Position numbers and translations under genes: made by a program. Under the pieces are notes generated by a model. It had not been told where the DNA came from, did no database searches, and was given only the letters and a program-made list of their open reading frames with translations. Of a stretch of DNA of 64,000 nt, positions 16,247 to 23,392 are shown piece by piece (position 1 is the stretch's first letter; every line of letters begins with the position of its first letter). The stretch spans positions 1-64,000 of the forward strand of contig MPOA01000002.1 of NCBI GenBank assembly GCA_001899445.1. The letters are read 5' to 3'. The DNA comes from Candidatus Desulfopertinax cowenii. GTDB taxonomy: Bacteria; Bacillota; Desulfotomaculia; Desulfotomaculales; Desulforudaceae.

Positions 16247-17374
16247 TTGCGCCGTTCCTGGCTTGCCGTCTGGTTGATTCTGGTATTGCTCCTGGCTTTA
16301 GGCGGAGGCATGTACGGCTCGGCTTATGCGAACTTGGAACAGCGGCTAGAACAAACGCGGCGGCAATTGGAAGCAGCCCAGGAGCGGGCGGACTCGGCCC
16401 GGGACGAGATCCGCAGTATCACCCAGGAAATCGCGGCCATCAACTCCTCGATCCAGGCGCGATTGGCCAGGATCGAGGAGTTGACGGCGGTGCTCGAGGA
16501 AGTGACGAACCGGCTCAGGAAAGCCGAGGCCGAGCTGGCCGACGCCGAAGCCCGGCTGGAGGAAATGAACGCGCTGTTTGCCGCCCGGGTACGGAGTATT
16601 TACGTAAACGGTAACGTGTCCTATTTGGAAGTGTTGTTCGGCGCGCGGAGTTTCGGTGATTTCGTCGCCCGGACCGAGTTTTTGAAGGAGATTCTGGCCC
16701 GGGACCGGGAGTTGATTAAAGAGATTGAAGCGGAACGGGAATCAATCGAACGCCAGAAACAGGCCATCGCGGAGCGCCGCCGGGAGGTGGAGGCGCTCCG
16801 GTACGAGCAGGAGAACGCCTACCGGGCCCTTGTCCGTACCCAACAGGAAAAAGAGTCTTTGCTGGTGGTGGCCCGGGGGAGCCTCAACCGGTTCCAGGCC
16901 GAGGTGGACCGGTTGGAGCGCGAAGAACAGGAACTCCTGCGGCAGATCGCCCGGCAACGCGCCGGCAACGATGTGCTGCATACCGGCCGGTTCGCCTGGC
17001 CGGTACCCAATTATGCCTACGTGTCTTCCGGTTTCGGCTGGCGCATCCATCCCATTCTGAGGGTGCAGCGGTTCCATAGCGGCATCGATATCCCGGCACC
17101 CCACGGAGTGCCGGTGAAGGCGGCCGGCACGGGGCGGGTAGTCTACGTGGGTACCTTCCGGGGTTACGGCCATACGGTGGTGCTCGACCACGGGGGCGGG
17201 GTGACTACCCTTTACGCCCACCTTTCCACCATGTACGTGCGCGAGGGGCAGGTGGTGGTGCAGGGCGAGACCATCGCCCGCATCGGCAGCACCGGCCTGT
17301 CCACGGGGCCGCACCTCCACTTTGAGGTGCGAGAACACGGCAATGCAGTCAGCCCCTGGAATTATCTCCGGTAG
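16247..17374 (+). CDS. EnvC/murein-hydrolase-activator-like coiled coil with M23 peptidase domain
   Basis: A 375-residue secreted protein. A signal peptide (RRSWLAVWLILVLLLALGGG) is followed by a long coiled coil (about 28-245) rich in Glu/Arg/Ala heptads, interrupted near 120-150 by the EnvC-type hydrophobic segment (YLEVLFGARSFGDFVART). It ends in a LytM/M23 domain with RFHSGIDIPAP (HxxxD zinc ligands) and HLHFEV. Both zinc motifs are intact, so it may be an active endopeptidase, unlike the degenerate E. coli EnvC. TTG 16247 has GGAAAGGGGG upstream. FtsX is the expected regulator because the gene directly follows ftsEX. Confidence 0.9.
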   Translation: MRRSWLAVWLILVLLLALGGGMYGSAYANLEQRLEQTRRQLEAAQERADSARDEIRSITQEIAAINSSIQARLARIEELTAVLEEVTNRLRKAEAELADAEARLEEMNALFAARVRSIYVNGNVSYLEVLFGARSFGDFVARTEFLKEILARDRELIKEIEAERESIERQKQAIAERRREVEALRYEQENAYRALVRTQQEKESLLVVARGSLNRFQAEVDRLEREEQELLRQIARQRAGNDVLHTGRFAWPVPNYAYVSSGFGWRIHPILRVQRFHSGIDIPAPHGVPVKAAGTGRVVYVGTFRGYGHTVVLDHGGGVTTLYAHLSTMYVREGQVVVQGETIARIGSTGLSTGPHLHFEVREHGNAVSPWNYLR

Positions 17375-17404
17375 GCGCCGAAAATCACCTACCCATGCGT
17401 ATGC

Positions 17405-17428
17405 GGGCCACTTTCCCCGGTGTGGCCC
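17405..17428 (+). terminator. possible terminator between envC-like and ctpA
   Basis: GGGCCAC and GTGGCCC form a 7-bp stem with a 10-base loop. The tail TTGTGATTTGTCTATTTG is T-rich but interrupted. A TATAAT at 17470-17475 just beyond suggests a new promoter for the next gene. Confidence 0.45.
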
Positions 17429-17505
17429 TTGTGATTTGTCTATTTGTAATTTGGGTGAGTTTAAGATAGTATAATAGCCACATAAATCTTGTTTTCCGGT
17501 GGTGT

Positions 17506-18645
17506 TTGGTTTTGCGCCGCAATCAAACTGCGGGGTGGTTTTTCCTGGGGATGGGGGCGGTCCTGGGCGGGCTGCTCGTTATTTTGTCCCTGGCGGTGTT
17601 TACCAATTTTAAGCAACTGGGTAACTTGGCCCATGTGATCCGCCTGGTGCACGCCGAGTACGTGGAGAGCGTGGACAGCAGCCAGCTGATTGAAGGCGCC
17701 ATCCGCGGCATCGTCGAGTCCCTGGACGACCCGTATTCTGTTTACCTGGAGCCGGAGACTTTCGACCGGTTCATGGAACAAGTGAAGGGCTCCTTCGGGG
17801 GTATCGGCATCCTGGTCGGTTACCGGAACGATAGCCTTACCGTGGTGCGGCCCTTTGACGGCACCCCGGCCGCCGAGGCCGGGATCCGGGTTGGGGACGT
17901 GATCCTGGCCGTGGACGGCAAGGACACCCGGGAGATGGATCTGGAGACCGCGGTGCTGTTGATTCGGGGCGAGGTTGGTTCCACGGTGCGGCTCACCGTC
18001 CGCCGGGAAGGTTACGACGAACCGCTAGAATTCACGGTGGAACGGCGCCAGATCCAGGTGCCCACTGTGGAAGGCAAGCTCTTGGACGGGGACATCGGTT
18101 ACGTGGTGATCAGTCAGTTCACTGAACACACCGGTAGCGAACTGGTTTACACGTTGAACAGTTTTGAACGTGAGCTGCGCGGTCTCATTTTGGACCTGCG
18201 CGACAATCCGGGCGGCGACCTGATGGCGGCCGTGGACGTGGCCGACCTGTTCATTGGCGAAGGGCCGATTGTGCACGTCAAGTACCGCACCAACCAGGGC
18301 CAGACCTATTCCGCCAGCCCGCGGCAGATGGACGTTCCCCTGGTGGTGCTGATCAACCAGAACTCGGCCAGCGCTTCGGAAATCGTGGCCGGCGCGGTTA
18401 AGGACACCGGGGTCGGCACGCTGGTGGGCACCAAGACCTTCGGCAAGGGCGTGGTGCAGAACGTCTTTGAACTGAACAACGGCGCTGGACTGAAGCTGAC
18501 CACGGCCCGCTACCTGACACCGTCCGGACACGACCTGAACCAGAAGGGGATTACACCCCACATCGTGGTGGAAGCCCCGGCGGATTTCGACTCCGATCCA
18601 CAGCTGGATAAAGCCCTGGAGATTCTGAAAGCGGGGAACAAGTAA
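17506..18645 (+). CDS. ctpA: S41 carboxy-terminal processing protease (CtpA/CtpB)
   Basis: A secreted or membrane-anchored PDZ protease of 379 residues. An N-terminal helix (GWFFLGMGAVLGGLLVILSL) is followed by the CTP head (HAEYVESVDSSQLIEGAIRG), PDZ domain (SFGGIGILVGYRND to LLIRGEVGSTVRLTVRREG) and the S41 core. The nucleophile Ser is in NQNSASASEIVAGA and the general-base Lys in GTKTFGKGVVQ. In Bacillus, CtpB clips SpoIVFA during sporulation. The start is TTG 17506 or 17512; the ribosome site is weak. A TATAAT at 17470-17475 is the likely -10. It lies 1 base ahead of the MinJ-like gene. Confidence 0.93.
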   Translation: MVLRRNQTAGWFFLGMGAVLGGLLVILSLAVFTNFKQLGNLAHVIRLVHAEYVESVDSSQLIEGAIRGIVESLDDPYSVYLEPETFDRFMEQVKGSFGGIGILVGYRNDSLTVVRPFDGTPAAEAGIRVGDVILAVDGKDTREMDLETAVLLIRGEVGSTVRLTVRREGYDEPLEFTVERRQIQVPTVEGKLLDGDIGYVVISQFTEHTGSELVYTLNSFERELRGLILDLRDNPGGDLMAAVDVADLFIGEGPIVHVKYRTNQGQTYSASPRQMDVPLVVLINQNSASASEIVAGAVKDTGVGTLVGTKTFGKGVVQNVFELNNGAGLKLTTARYLTPSGHDLNQKGITPHIVVEAPADFDSDPQLDKALEILKAGNK

Positions 18646-18646
18646 C

Positions 18647-19897
18647 GTGCCACAAGCGGGTTTCTCCTTTGAATGGGCGCTTGAGGCCGTATTCGTCTCG
18701 GTATTCAACGCCCTCTTCAGTCCGCTGTTCTGGGCGGTTATTCTTCTGGTTGCCTTGCAGTACCGGCGGATCGCTCAGTTGCGCGCGAACTTTCTGGGCG
18801 CCCGCGGCAATTCGGTCCTGGTGGACACCCTGGTCGCCACCGGCTACGGCTTGTTGGGGGGGCTGGTCGGCGGGTACTTGGTCGTGTTCGCCGGCGTAAC
18901 CCTTTCCTTTGAGGGTTCCGGGTTGCTTTATCTGCTTCCGGTGGCCGTGCTGCTGATGCTGGTCAACCCACGGCTACTCTGTTTCGCGTACGCCGGCGGT
19001 CTCCTTGCCGCCTGCCACCTGCTGTTTGGTTTCCCGGACATCAGTATCCCGCAAATCATGGCCCTGGTGGCCGTTTTGCATTTCGTGGAAAGCGTACTAA
19101 TCCTGCTCAGCGGGCACCTGGGGGCGGTGCCGGCCTTTATCCGCCTGCCGGAGGGACAGGTGGTCGGCGGCTTCACCCTCCAGAAATTTTGGCCGATTCC
19201 CATCGTCGCCCTGGCCCTGGTTGGCGGAACGGTGCCGCCCGGAGTGGAACTGGTATCTATGCCCGATTGGTGGCCGCTGATCAAGCCGGAGGTTCCGGGC
19301 GAGGCGTCCACCACCGTGTTCGCCATGCTCACCTTGGTGGCCGGGCTGGGCTACGCCGACATTGCCACCACCCGCACGCCCTCGGACAAGAGCCGGATTA
19401 GTGCGGTGTACCTGGCCGGGTACAGCGTGACGTTGTTCTTGCTTGCGCTGCTGGCCGGGGTGCACGGCGGGGGTTACGCCTGGGCGGCCGCGCTGTTTGC
19501 GCCACTTGGTCACGAATTGATCATCTACATCAGTAAGTTCATGGAGCTTCATGGGCGGCCGCTGTTTGTGCCTCACCCGGCGGGGGTGATGGTGCTGGAC
19601 GTGGTTATGCACTCCCCGGCTTGGAGGGCGGGGCTGCGATCCGGGGATGTAATTCTGGAGATTAGCGGCCATCCGGTTCGCAGCCGGGCGGACCTGCACC
19701 TGCTGGTCAGCCAGCCGGGCCTGAAGGAGATCAACTTTTTGCACGGAAAGAAGCAGTACCGCCGGGAGACGGTAAGCTTAAGGCCGGAGCAGCTGTTCGG
19801 GGTCGTGCCGGTGCCCGAGGGCAATGAGCAAATGTACCTGGAGCTGCAGAGTACGCCGCCGCTGGCGCGCTGGCTGAAGCGCAGCCGCAGTATTTGA
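18647..19897 (+). CDS. MinJ-like multi-pass membrane protein with C-terminal PDZ domain
   Basis: A 416-residue protein with about eight membrane helices (to residue 290) and a PDZ domain at about 305-390 (GVMVLDVVMHSPAWRAGLRSGDVILEI). This is the architecture of Bacillus MinJ/YvjD, which links DivIVA to MinD at division sites. The genomic position right after ctpA, downstream of ftsEX, is also the Bacillus-type arrangement. It starts on GTG 18647, one base after the ctpA stop codon. The orthology is based on architecture and context, not on an alignment. Confidence 0.78.
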   Translation: MPQAGFSFEWALEAVFVSVFNALFSPLFWAVILLVALQYRRIAQLRANFLGARGNSVLVDTLVATGYGLLGGLVGGYLVVFAGVTLSFEGSGLLYLLPVAVLLMLVNPRLLCFAYAGGLLAACHLLFGFPDISIPQIMALVAVLHFVESVLILLSGHLGAVPAFIRLPEGQVVGGFTLQKFWPIPIVALALVGGTVPPGVELVSMPDWWPLIKPEVPGEASTTVFAMLTLVAGLGYADIATTRTPSDKSRISAVYLAGYSVTLFLLALLAGVHGGGYAWAAALFAPLGHELIIYISKFMELHGRPLFVPHPAGVMVLDVVMHSPAWRAGLRSGDVILEISGHPVRSRADLHLLVSQPGLKEINFLHGKKQYRRETVSLRPEQLFGVVPVPEGNEQMYLELQSTPPLARWLKRSRSI

Positions 19898-19975
19898 CCA
19901 CCCGGGGTTAGTGTAAAGTTACTGTAGGAGTTTTTGCAGGAGCTGAGGGAGGGAGAACGAAGAGAGACCGCGCGT

Positions 19976-20005
19976 TTGACAGCGGTGAAAACCCAAAAAT
20001 ATAAT
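19976..20005 (+). promoter_or_regulatory. strong sigma-A type promoter before cooT
   Basis: Perfect TTGACA at 19976-19981, an 18-base spacer and a perfect TATAAT at 20000-20005. It is 48 bases upstream of the cooT start. Confidence 0.85.
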
Positions 20006-20052
20006 TGTATCAGGCAGCCAAATCTAGCTGGCTCGGGAGGCGTGAAACCAAA

Positions 20053-20241
20053 ATGTGCGAAGCGAATGCTTACCTGCGGACCGGGGACGGCGAGGAACTG
20101 ATCCTGGAAGCGGTGGACCGGGTCGTGCCGCACGAGGACGGCCTGTTGCTGGAGGACATCTTCGGCCGGCGCAAGATTATCAAGGCGCGGATCAGCGAAC
20201 TGGCGCTGGTGGATCACAAGATCATCCTGGAGCGCGAGTAA
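20053..20241 (+). CDS. CooT family nickel-binding protein
   Basis: A 62-residue protein starting MCEANAYL; Cys2 is the nickel ligand of CooT, a small dimeric protein of the carbon-monoxide-dehydrogenase maturation system. The body is the usual beta-rich sequence (EELILEAVDRVVPHEDGLLL, RRKIIKARISELALVDHKII). GGGAGG lies 12 bases before the ATG. The paralogue group outside coo operons is widespread in clostridia and may bind nickel or RNA; here it precedes a type-4 UDG with 46 bases between them and probably shares its promoter. Confidence 0.82.
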   Translation: MCEANAYLRTGDGEELILEAVDRVVPHEDGLLLEDIFGRRKIIKARISELALVDHKIILERE

Positions 20242-20287
20242 TGTTCTGCTATTTTGGACGCCGAAGCATTGGGAGTGTTCACGGTTG

Positions 20288-20902
20288 ATGGAGTTCCGTC
20301 CTGGGCAACTCAGCCTGGATGATCTACACGGTCCGCGTACGCTGGACGAGTTGCGGGAGGGCATGGCCGACTGCCGGGGATGCGGCCTGGCCGCCGGCCG
20401 GACCAACCTGGTCTTCGGCGAGGGTAATCCGCGGGCCCGACTGATGTTGATCGGCGAGGGCCCCGGAGCCGAGGAAGACCGGCTGGGACGGCCGTTCGTC
20501 GGTCCGGCCGGTCAACTGCTGGACAAGATCCTGGCAGCTGCCGGCATAAGCCGGAGCGAGGTGTACATTGCCAACGTGGTCAAGTGCCGGCCCCCGGGAA
20601 ACCGGGTGCCCAACCGGGAGGAGGCCGCCGCCTGCCTGCACTGGCTGCGGAAACAGTTTGCGCTGATCGCCCCGCCGCTGGTGGTGATTCTGGGTAGCAC
20701 CGCCCTGAAGAACCTGATCGACCCGCAGGCGTCCATCACGGCCTGGCGGGGACGGTGGATCACCCGCGGTCGGGTGCGTTTCATGCCCACCTACCATCCC
20801 GCTGCGCTGCTCCGGGACCCTTCAAAGAAGCGCGATGTCTGGCGGGATTTCCAAGCGGTGCGCGACGCCTACCGGGAAATCGTGCCCCTTAAGAACGAGT
20901 GA
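20288..20902 (+). CDS. type-4 (Fe-S) uracil-DNA glycosylase
   Basis: Removes uracil from DNA arising by cytosine deamination. 204 residues. The four [4Fe-4S] ligands are visible: Cys29 and Cys32 (CRGC), Cys100 (KCRPPGNR) and Cys116 (AACLHW). The active-site motif GEGPGAEEDRLGRPFVGPAG and the C-terminal TYHPAALLR complete the family pattern. The start is ATG 20288 (TTG 20285 just before). It is common in thermophiles, fitting the heat-prone deamination problem. A clean terminator follows. Confidence 0.93.
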   Translation: MEFRPGQLSLDDLHGPRTLDELREGMADCRGCGLAAGRTNLVFGEGNPRARLMLIGEGPGAEEDRLGRPFVGPAGQLLDKILAAAGISRSEVYIANVVKCRPPGNRVPNREEAAACLHWLRKQFALIAPPLVVILGSTALKNLIDPQASITAWRGRWITRGRVRFMPTYHPAALLRDPSKKRDVWRDFQAVRDAYREIVPLKNE

Positions 20903-20906
20903 CCCG

Positions 20907-20931
20907 CGCCCCCAAAATGGGGGCGGTTTTT
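20907..20931 (+). terminator. rho-independent terminator of the cooT-udg unit
   Basis: CGCCCCC, an AAAAT loop, GGGGGCG and a GTTTTT tail directly after the UDG stop codon. It reaches the stop codon of the convergent gene. Confidence 0.85.
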
Positions 20932-21250
20932 ACGGATTCTGGTCTACGTGGCTTCCCGAACCGTCTTTGTCCGCGCGGTCCTTTTTCACCGTTTCTTCCC
21001 CGGCTTCCACGGTTGACCCGCTTACCACCGGCGGCAGTGGCTTCGTCCAGGCCTGCAGCCCCTGTTTTTTGGCCGCCCGGATCAACGCGTTGAGCTGGCT
21101 CTGTGCCGTACTCAACCGGTGGACGGCGTGATCGATGAAATTTGGATCGGCAAAGTTGAGCGTCATTTCGGCTTCTCTGTAATCCCGCCGGGCCTGGTCG
21201 ATCTCTTTAAGCAGCGGGTGTGCTTTCTTGGCGCGTAAAAAGGAAAGCAT
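20930..21250 (-). CDS. DUF2508 family protein (YaaL-like)
   Basis: About 106 residues. The family core is AHPLLKEIDQARRDYREAEM, then FADPNFIDHAVHRLSTAQSQ and LNALIRAAKKQG, a two-helix soluble protein like Bacillus YaaL. The C-terminal 40 residues are low complexity and charged. ATG 21250 is chosen because GGGGGGTG lies 7 bases upstream; a TTG two codons earlier is possible. In other Firmicutes the gene sits beside recR and bofA; here it is isolated and convergent with the UDG gene. Confidence 0.7.
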   Translation of the reverse strand: MLSFLRAKKAHPLLKEIDQARRDYREAEMTLNFADPNFIDHAVHRLSTAQSQLNALIRAAKKQGLQAWTKPLPPVVSGSTVEAGEETVKKDRADKDGSGSHVDQNP

Positions 21251-21349
21251 TCCCAAACACCCCCCTTAGCACAATTTATGTCAACTGCCGGGCAATTAGA
21301 ATCCAACGCTCCGATTCGAGGGATTATATAGTTGAAGGGGGCGGTATGG

Positions 21350-22612
21350 ATGCCCGCGAAAATCGCCATTATCGGGCTCCTGGTGCTCGCCCTGGGCCTG
21401 TCCGGTTGCGGTCTCCTGAACCGGGGCGGCGCGGCCCGGCCAGCTGAAAAACCGCTTACCATCGCCTACAGCGTGGCGGACGAGAACCGGGACGGAAACC
21501 AGGTGATCAAGCGGATTGTTCAGCGCCGGGCGAAGGCGGACGAGCGGATCCGGGTGACCTGGCGCGACGCGGGGGGTGAGGCCCGCCGGCAGGAACAGGA
21601 CGTCGAACGGTTCATCAAACAAAAAGTCGACGTGGTGGTTATCCAGTTCGTTGAGCCGCAGCTGGGCCCGGGTATCGTCCGGCGCCTGGCCATGAATCAG
21701 ATCAAGGTGGTGGCGTTGGAGACCCTGGCGCCCGATGCGCCGCTGGACGCTTACGTGGCGTCCGAGCAGGTGCGGGCCGGAGAACTGCAGGCCCGTTACG
21801 TGGTGCGCAACCTGCCTGCGGGCGCCCCGGGCCGGGTGTTGGTTCTGGCTGGGGACCCAAACGACCCGGTTTCCCGGAACATCGTTCGCGGCATCGTGGA
21901 CTTTATGAAGGGACAAGCCGGATTCACTCTGGAGGTGCGTGAGCACGCCGCGGCGGATCCCCGGCGGGCGGCCGCCACCGTGGAGGAAGCGTTGAAAGCG
22001 AGCCCGTTGGGCGCCGTACTGGCCACTGACAGCCGGATGGCGGTCGCCGCGATGGAGGTGCTCCGCCGCGAGGGCCGGGGCGCGGGGGTCCTCACCGTGG
22101 GGGTGGGAGCCGACCGGACGGCTGCCGAAGCGTTGGTGGCCGGTGACCACGACGCCGAGGTGGATGTGCGGCCGGACCTCCTGGCCCAGTTCAGCTATGA
22201 CGCCGCCGTGGGCCTGGCTCGGGACGGACACTGGTCCTACGACACTCAGGTGGAGAGCGGTGACTACACCGTGCCGGCGCGGCTGGTTCCGGTCCGGCTG
22301 ATTCAAGGGAACAACGCCTTTTTGCTCGAGGAGTACTACGGCGACCTGACCCGGGGCGGGGGTTCGCCCGGGGGCGGCGGGCAGCAGCAACAGCAGAAAG
22401 GACAGGGGCAGAAACAGGGCGACGGCCAGCAGCAGCAACAACAGCAGCAGTCCATGACCAGATTAAAGATCACCACCCGCGACGGGATGACCATGGAGAT
22501 CGACGTCCCCGGCGAGATCCAGAGTATCGAGGCCCAGCAGCAGGGCCAGGGCGGTCAACAGGGCGGTGGCGATCAGGGCGGCCAACAAGGCGGCGGTCAA
22601 GGCGGTCAGTAG
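21350..22612 (+). CDS. solute-binding-protein-like lipoprotein with Gln/Gly-rich tail
   Basis: A 420-residue lipoprotein. The signal peptide ends in the lipobox LSGC with Cys20. Residues about 40-330 follow the type-I periplasmic sugar-binding fold (XylF/RbsB-like): LTIAYSVADENRDGNQVIKR, VDVVVIQFVEPQLGPGIVRR, GRVLVLAGDPNDPVSRNIVR, GAVLATDSRMAVAAMEVLRR. The tail (about 335-420) alternates Gly and Gln runs, split by a 27-residue non-repetitive piece (TRLKITTRDGMTMEIDVPGE). No permease or ATPase gene is nearby, so it is an orphan binding protein, possibly a sensor or wall-associated protein. ATG 21350 has AGGGGGCGG upstream. Confidence 0.75.
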   Translation: MPAKIAIIGLLVLALGLSGCGLLNRGGAARPAEKPLTIAYSVADENRDGNQVIKRIVQRRAKADERIRVTWRDAGGEARRQEQDVERFIKQKVDVVVIQFVEPQLGPGIVRRLAMNQIKVVALETLAPDAPLDAYVASEQVRAGELQARYVVRNLPAGAPGRVLVLAGDPNDPVSRNIVRGIVDFMKGQAGFTLEVREHAAADPRRAAATVEEALKASPLGAVLATDSRMAVAAMEVLRREGRGAGVLTVGVGADRTAAEALVAGDHDAEVDVRPDLLAQFSYDAAVGLARDGHWSYDTQVESGDYTVPARLVPVRLIQGNNAFLLEEYYGDLTRGGGSPGGGGQQQQQKGQGQKQGDGQQQQQQQQSMTRLKITTRDGMTMEIDVPGEIQSIEAQQQGQGGQQGGGDQGGQQGGGQGGQ

Positions 22613-22767
22613 TCTGTCGTCAGAGGGAGCAATGTGCCTGCGGGGGCCCGGGCTTAGTCCCTGGAAACCAGGCAGGGAATTCAAAGCCGTGCGGAGAATA
22701 AGATAAGCGAAGTGCCCCGACTAAGTGCACCCGGGGCTTGCAGTTAGCGGGGAGAGGAGAGAGATCA

Positions 22768-23283
22768 CTGGCCGAGTTTTACTTGTCACAGCCGTCTGGC
22801 ATGGTGTTGCTTAACTGGGGCGTCCTCGGTCTCCTGGTGGTGACGATGTTGGTGCTGGTATTTGTACGTAAGGGCGTTCAAACGCTTCTGGGATTGATCA
22901 CCACCGGGGCCGTAATGGTGTTATGGGTTTATTTGTCTTTCATCGCTCCGGCACAAACCCGGGTGGTGGTCGGGGATGCGCTGGAGGTGCATACTCCCCC
23001 TTATGCGCGGGAAACCGTTGAGCAAGCCGAAATCCTAGGGGCGTTCGTGGTTGACTGGCAGGACGATCAAAGCTTCCAGCCGAAACGGAAAATAAACGGT
23101 GCCGCGTTCGGCGGCTACCGGGCCGGCCGCTTCAAGCTGAAAAACGGGAGCCACGCAGTGATCATGGCTGCCGGCACAAAGGTTTTGGTTATTGAACTTG
23201 AAGATAAATACCTGCTGTTGGCCCCGGATGATTTTGACGGTTTGGTGGCTGAACTGAACCGCCGTTTTATACCCGTAAACTGA
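22768..23283 (+). CDS. membrane protein with two helices and a C-terminal PH-like domain
   Basis: Helices VLLNWGVLGLLVVTMLVLVF and TLLGLITTGAVMVLWVYLSF are followed by an extramembrane domain (about 65-170) that looks like a small beta-barrel of the bacterial PH/DUF type (AGRFKLKNGSHAVIMAAGTK, VLVIELEDKYLLLAPDD). The start is uncertain: GAGAGGAG sits 8 bases before a CTG at 22768, an in-frame TTG exists at 22738 and the first ATG is 22801. The specific family was not identified. It lies between the Gln-tailed lipoprotein and uvrB, on the same strand. Confidence 0.6.
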   Translation: MAEFYLSQPSGMVLLNWGVLGLLVVTMLVLVFVRKGVQTLLGLITTGAVMVLWVYLSFIAPAQTRVVVGDALEVHTPPYARETVEQAEILGAFVVDWQDDQSFQPKRKINGAAFGGYRAGRFKLKNGSHAVIMAAGTKVLVIELEDKYLLLAPDDFDGLVAELNRRFIPVN

Positions 23284-23392
23284 CCAATAGAAGCGATCAA
23301 CGCGGCAAGAGGGCGAGGGGATAGATGCCTTTTTCGCCTTTTTTGTGCGTCTTTGGCAAGGAATATAATATCTGGTTAGGAGGTGAGGCGCG

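Noticed and set aside
21296-22441. 381-codon antisense frame opposite the Gln-tailed lipoprotein
   Set aside because: Leu/Pro/His-rich shadow; the CAG/CAA runs simply read as Leu runs on the other strand.
22360-22612. CRISPR-like or tandem DNA repeat in the Gln/Gly tail
   Set aside because: The repeats are codon-level and in frame, without uniform spacers; it is protein low complexity.
23284-23392. LexA/SOS box at uvrB
   Set aside because: No GAAC-N-GTTC type dyad was found between the upstream stop and the uvrB start.
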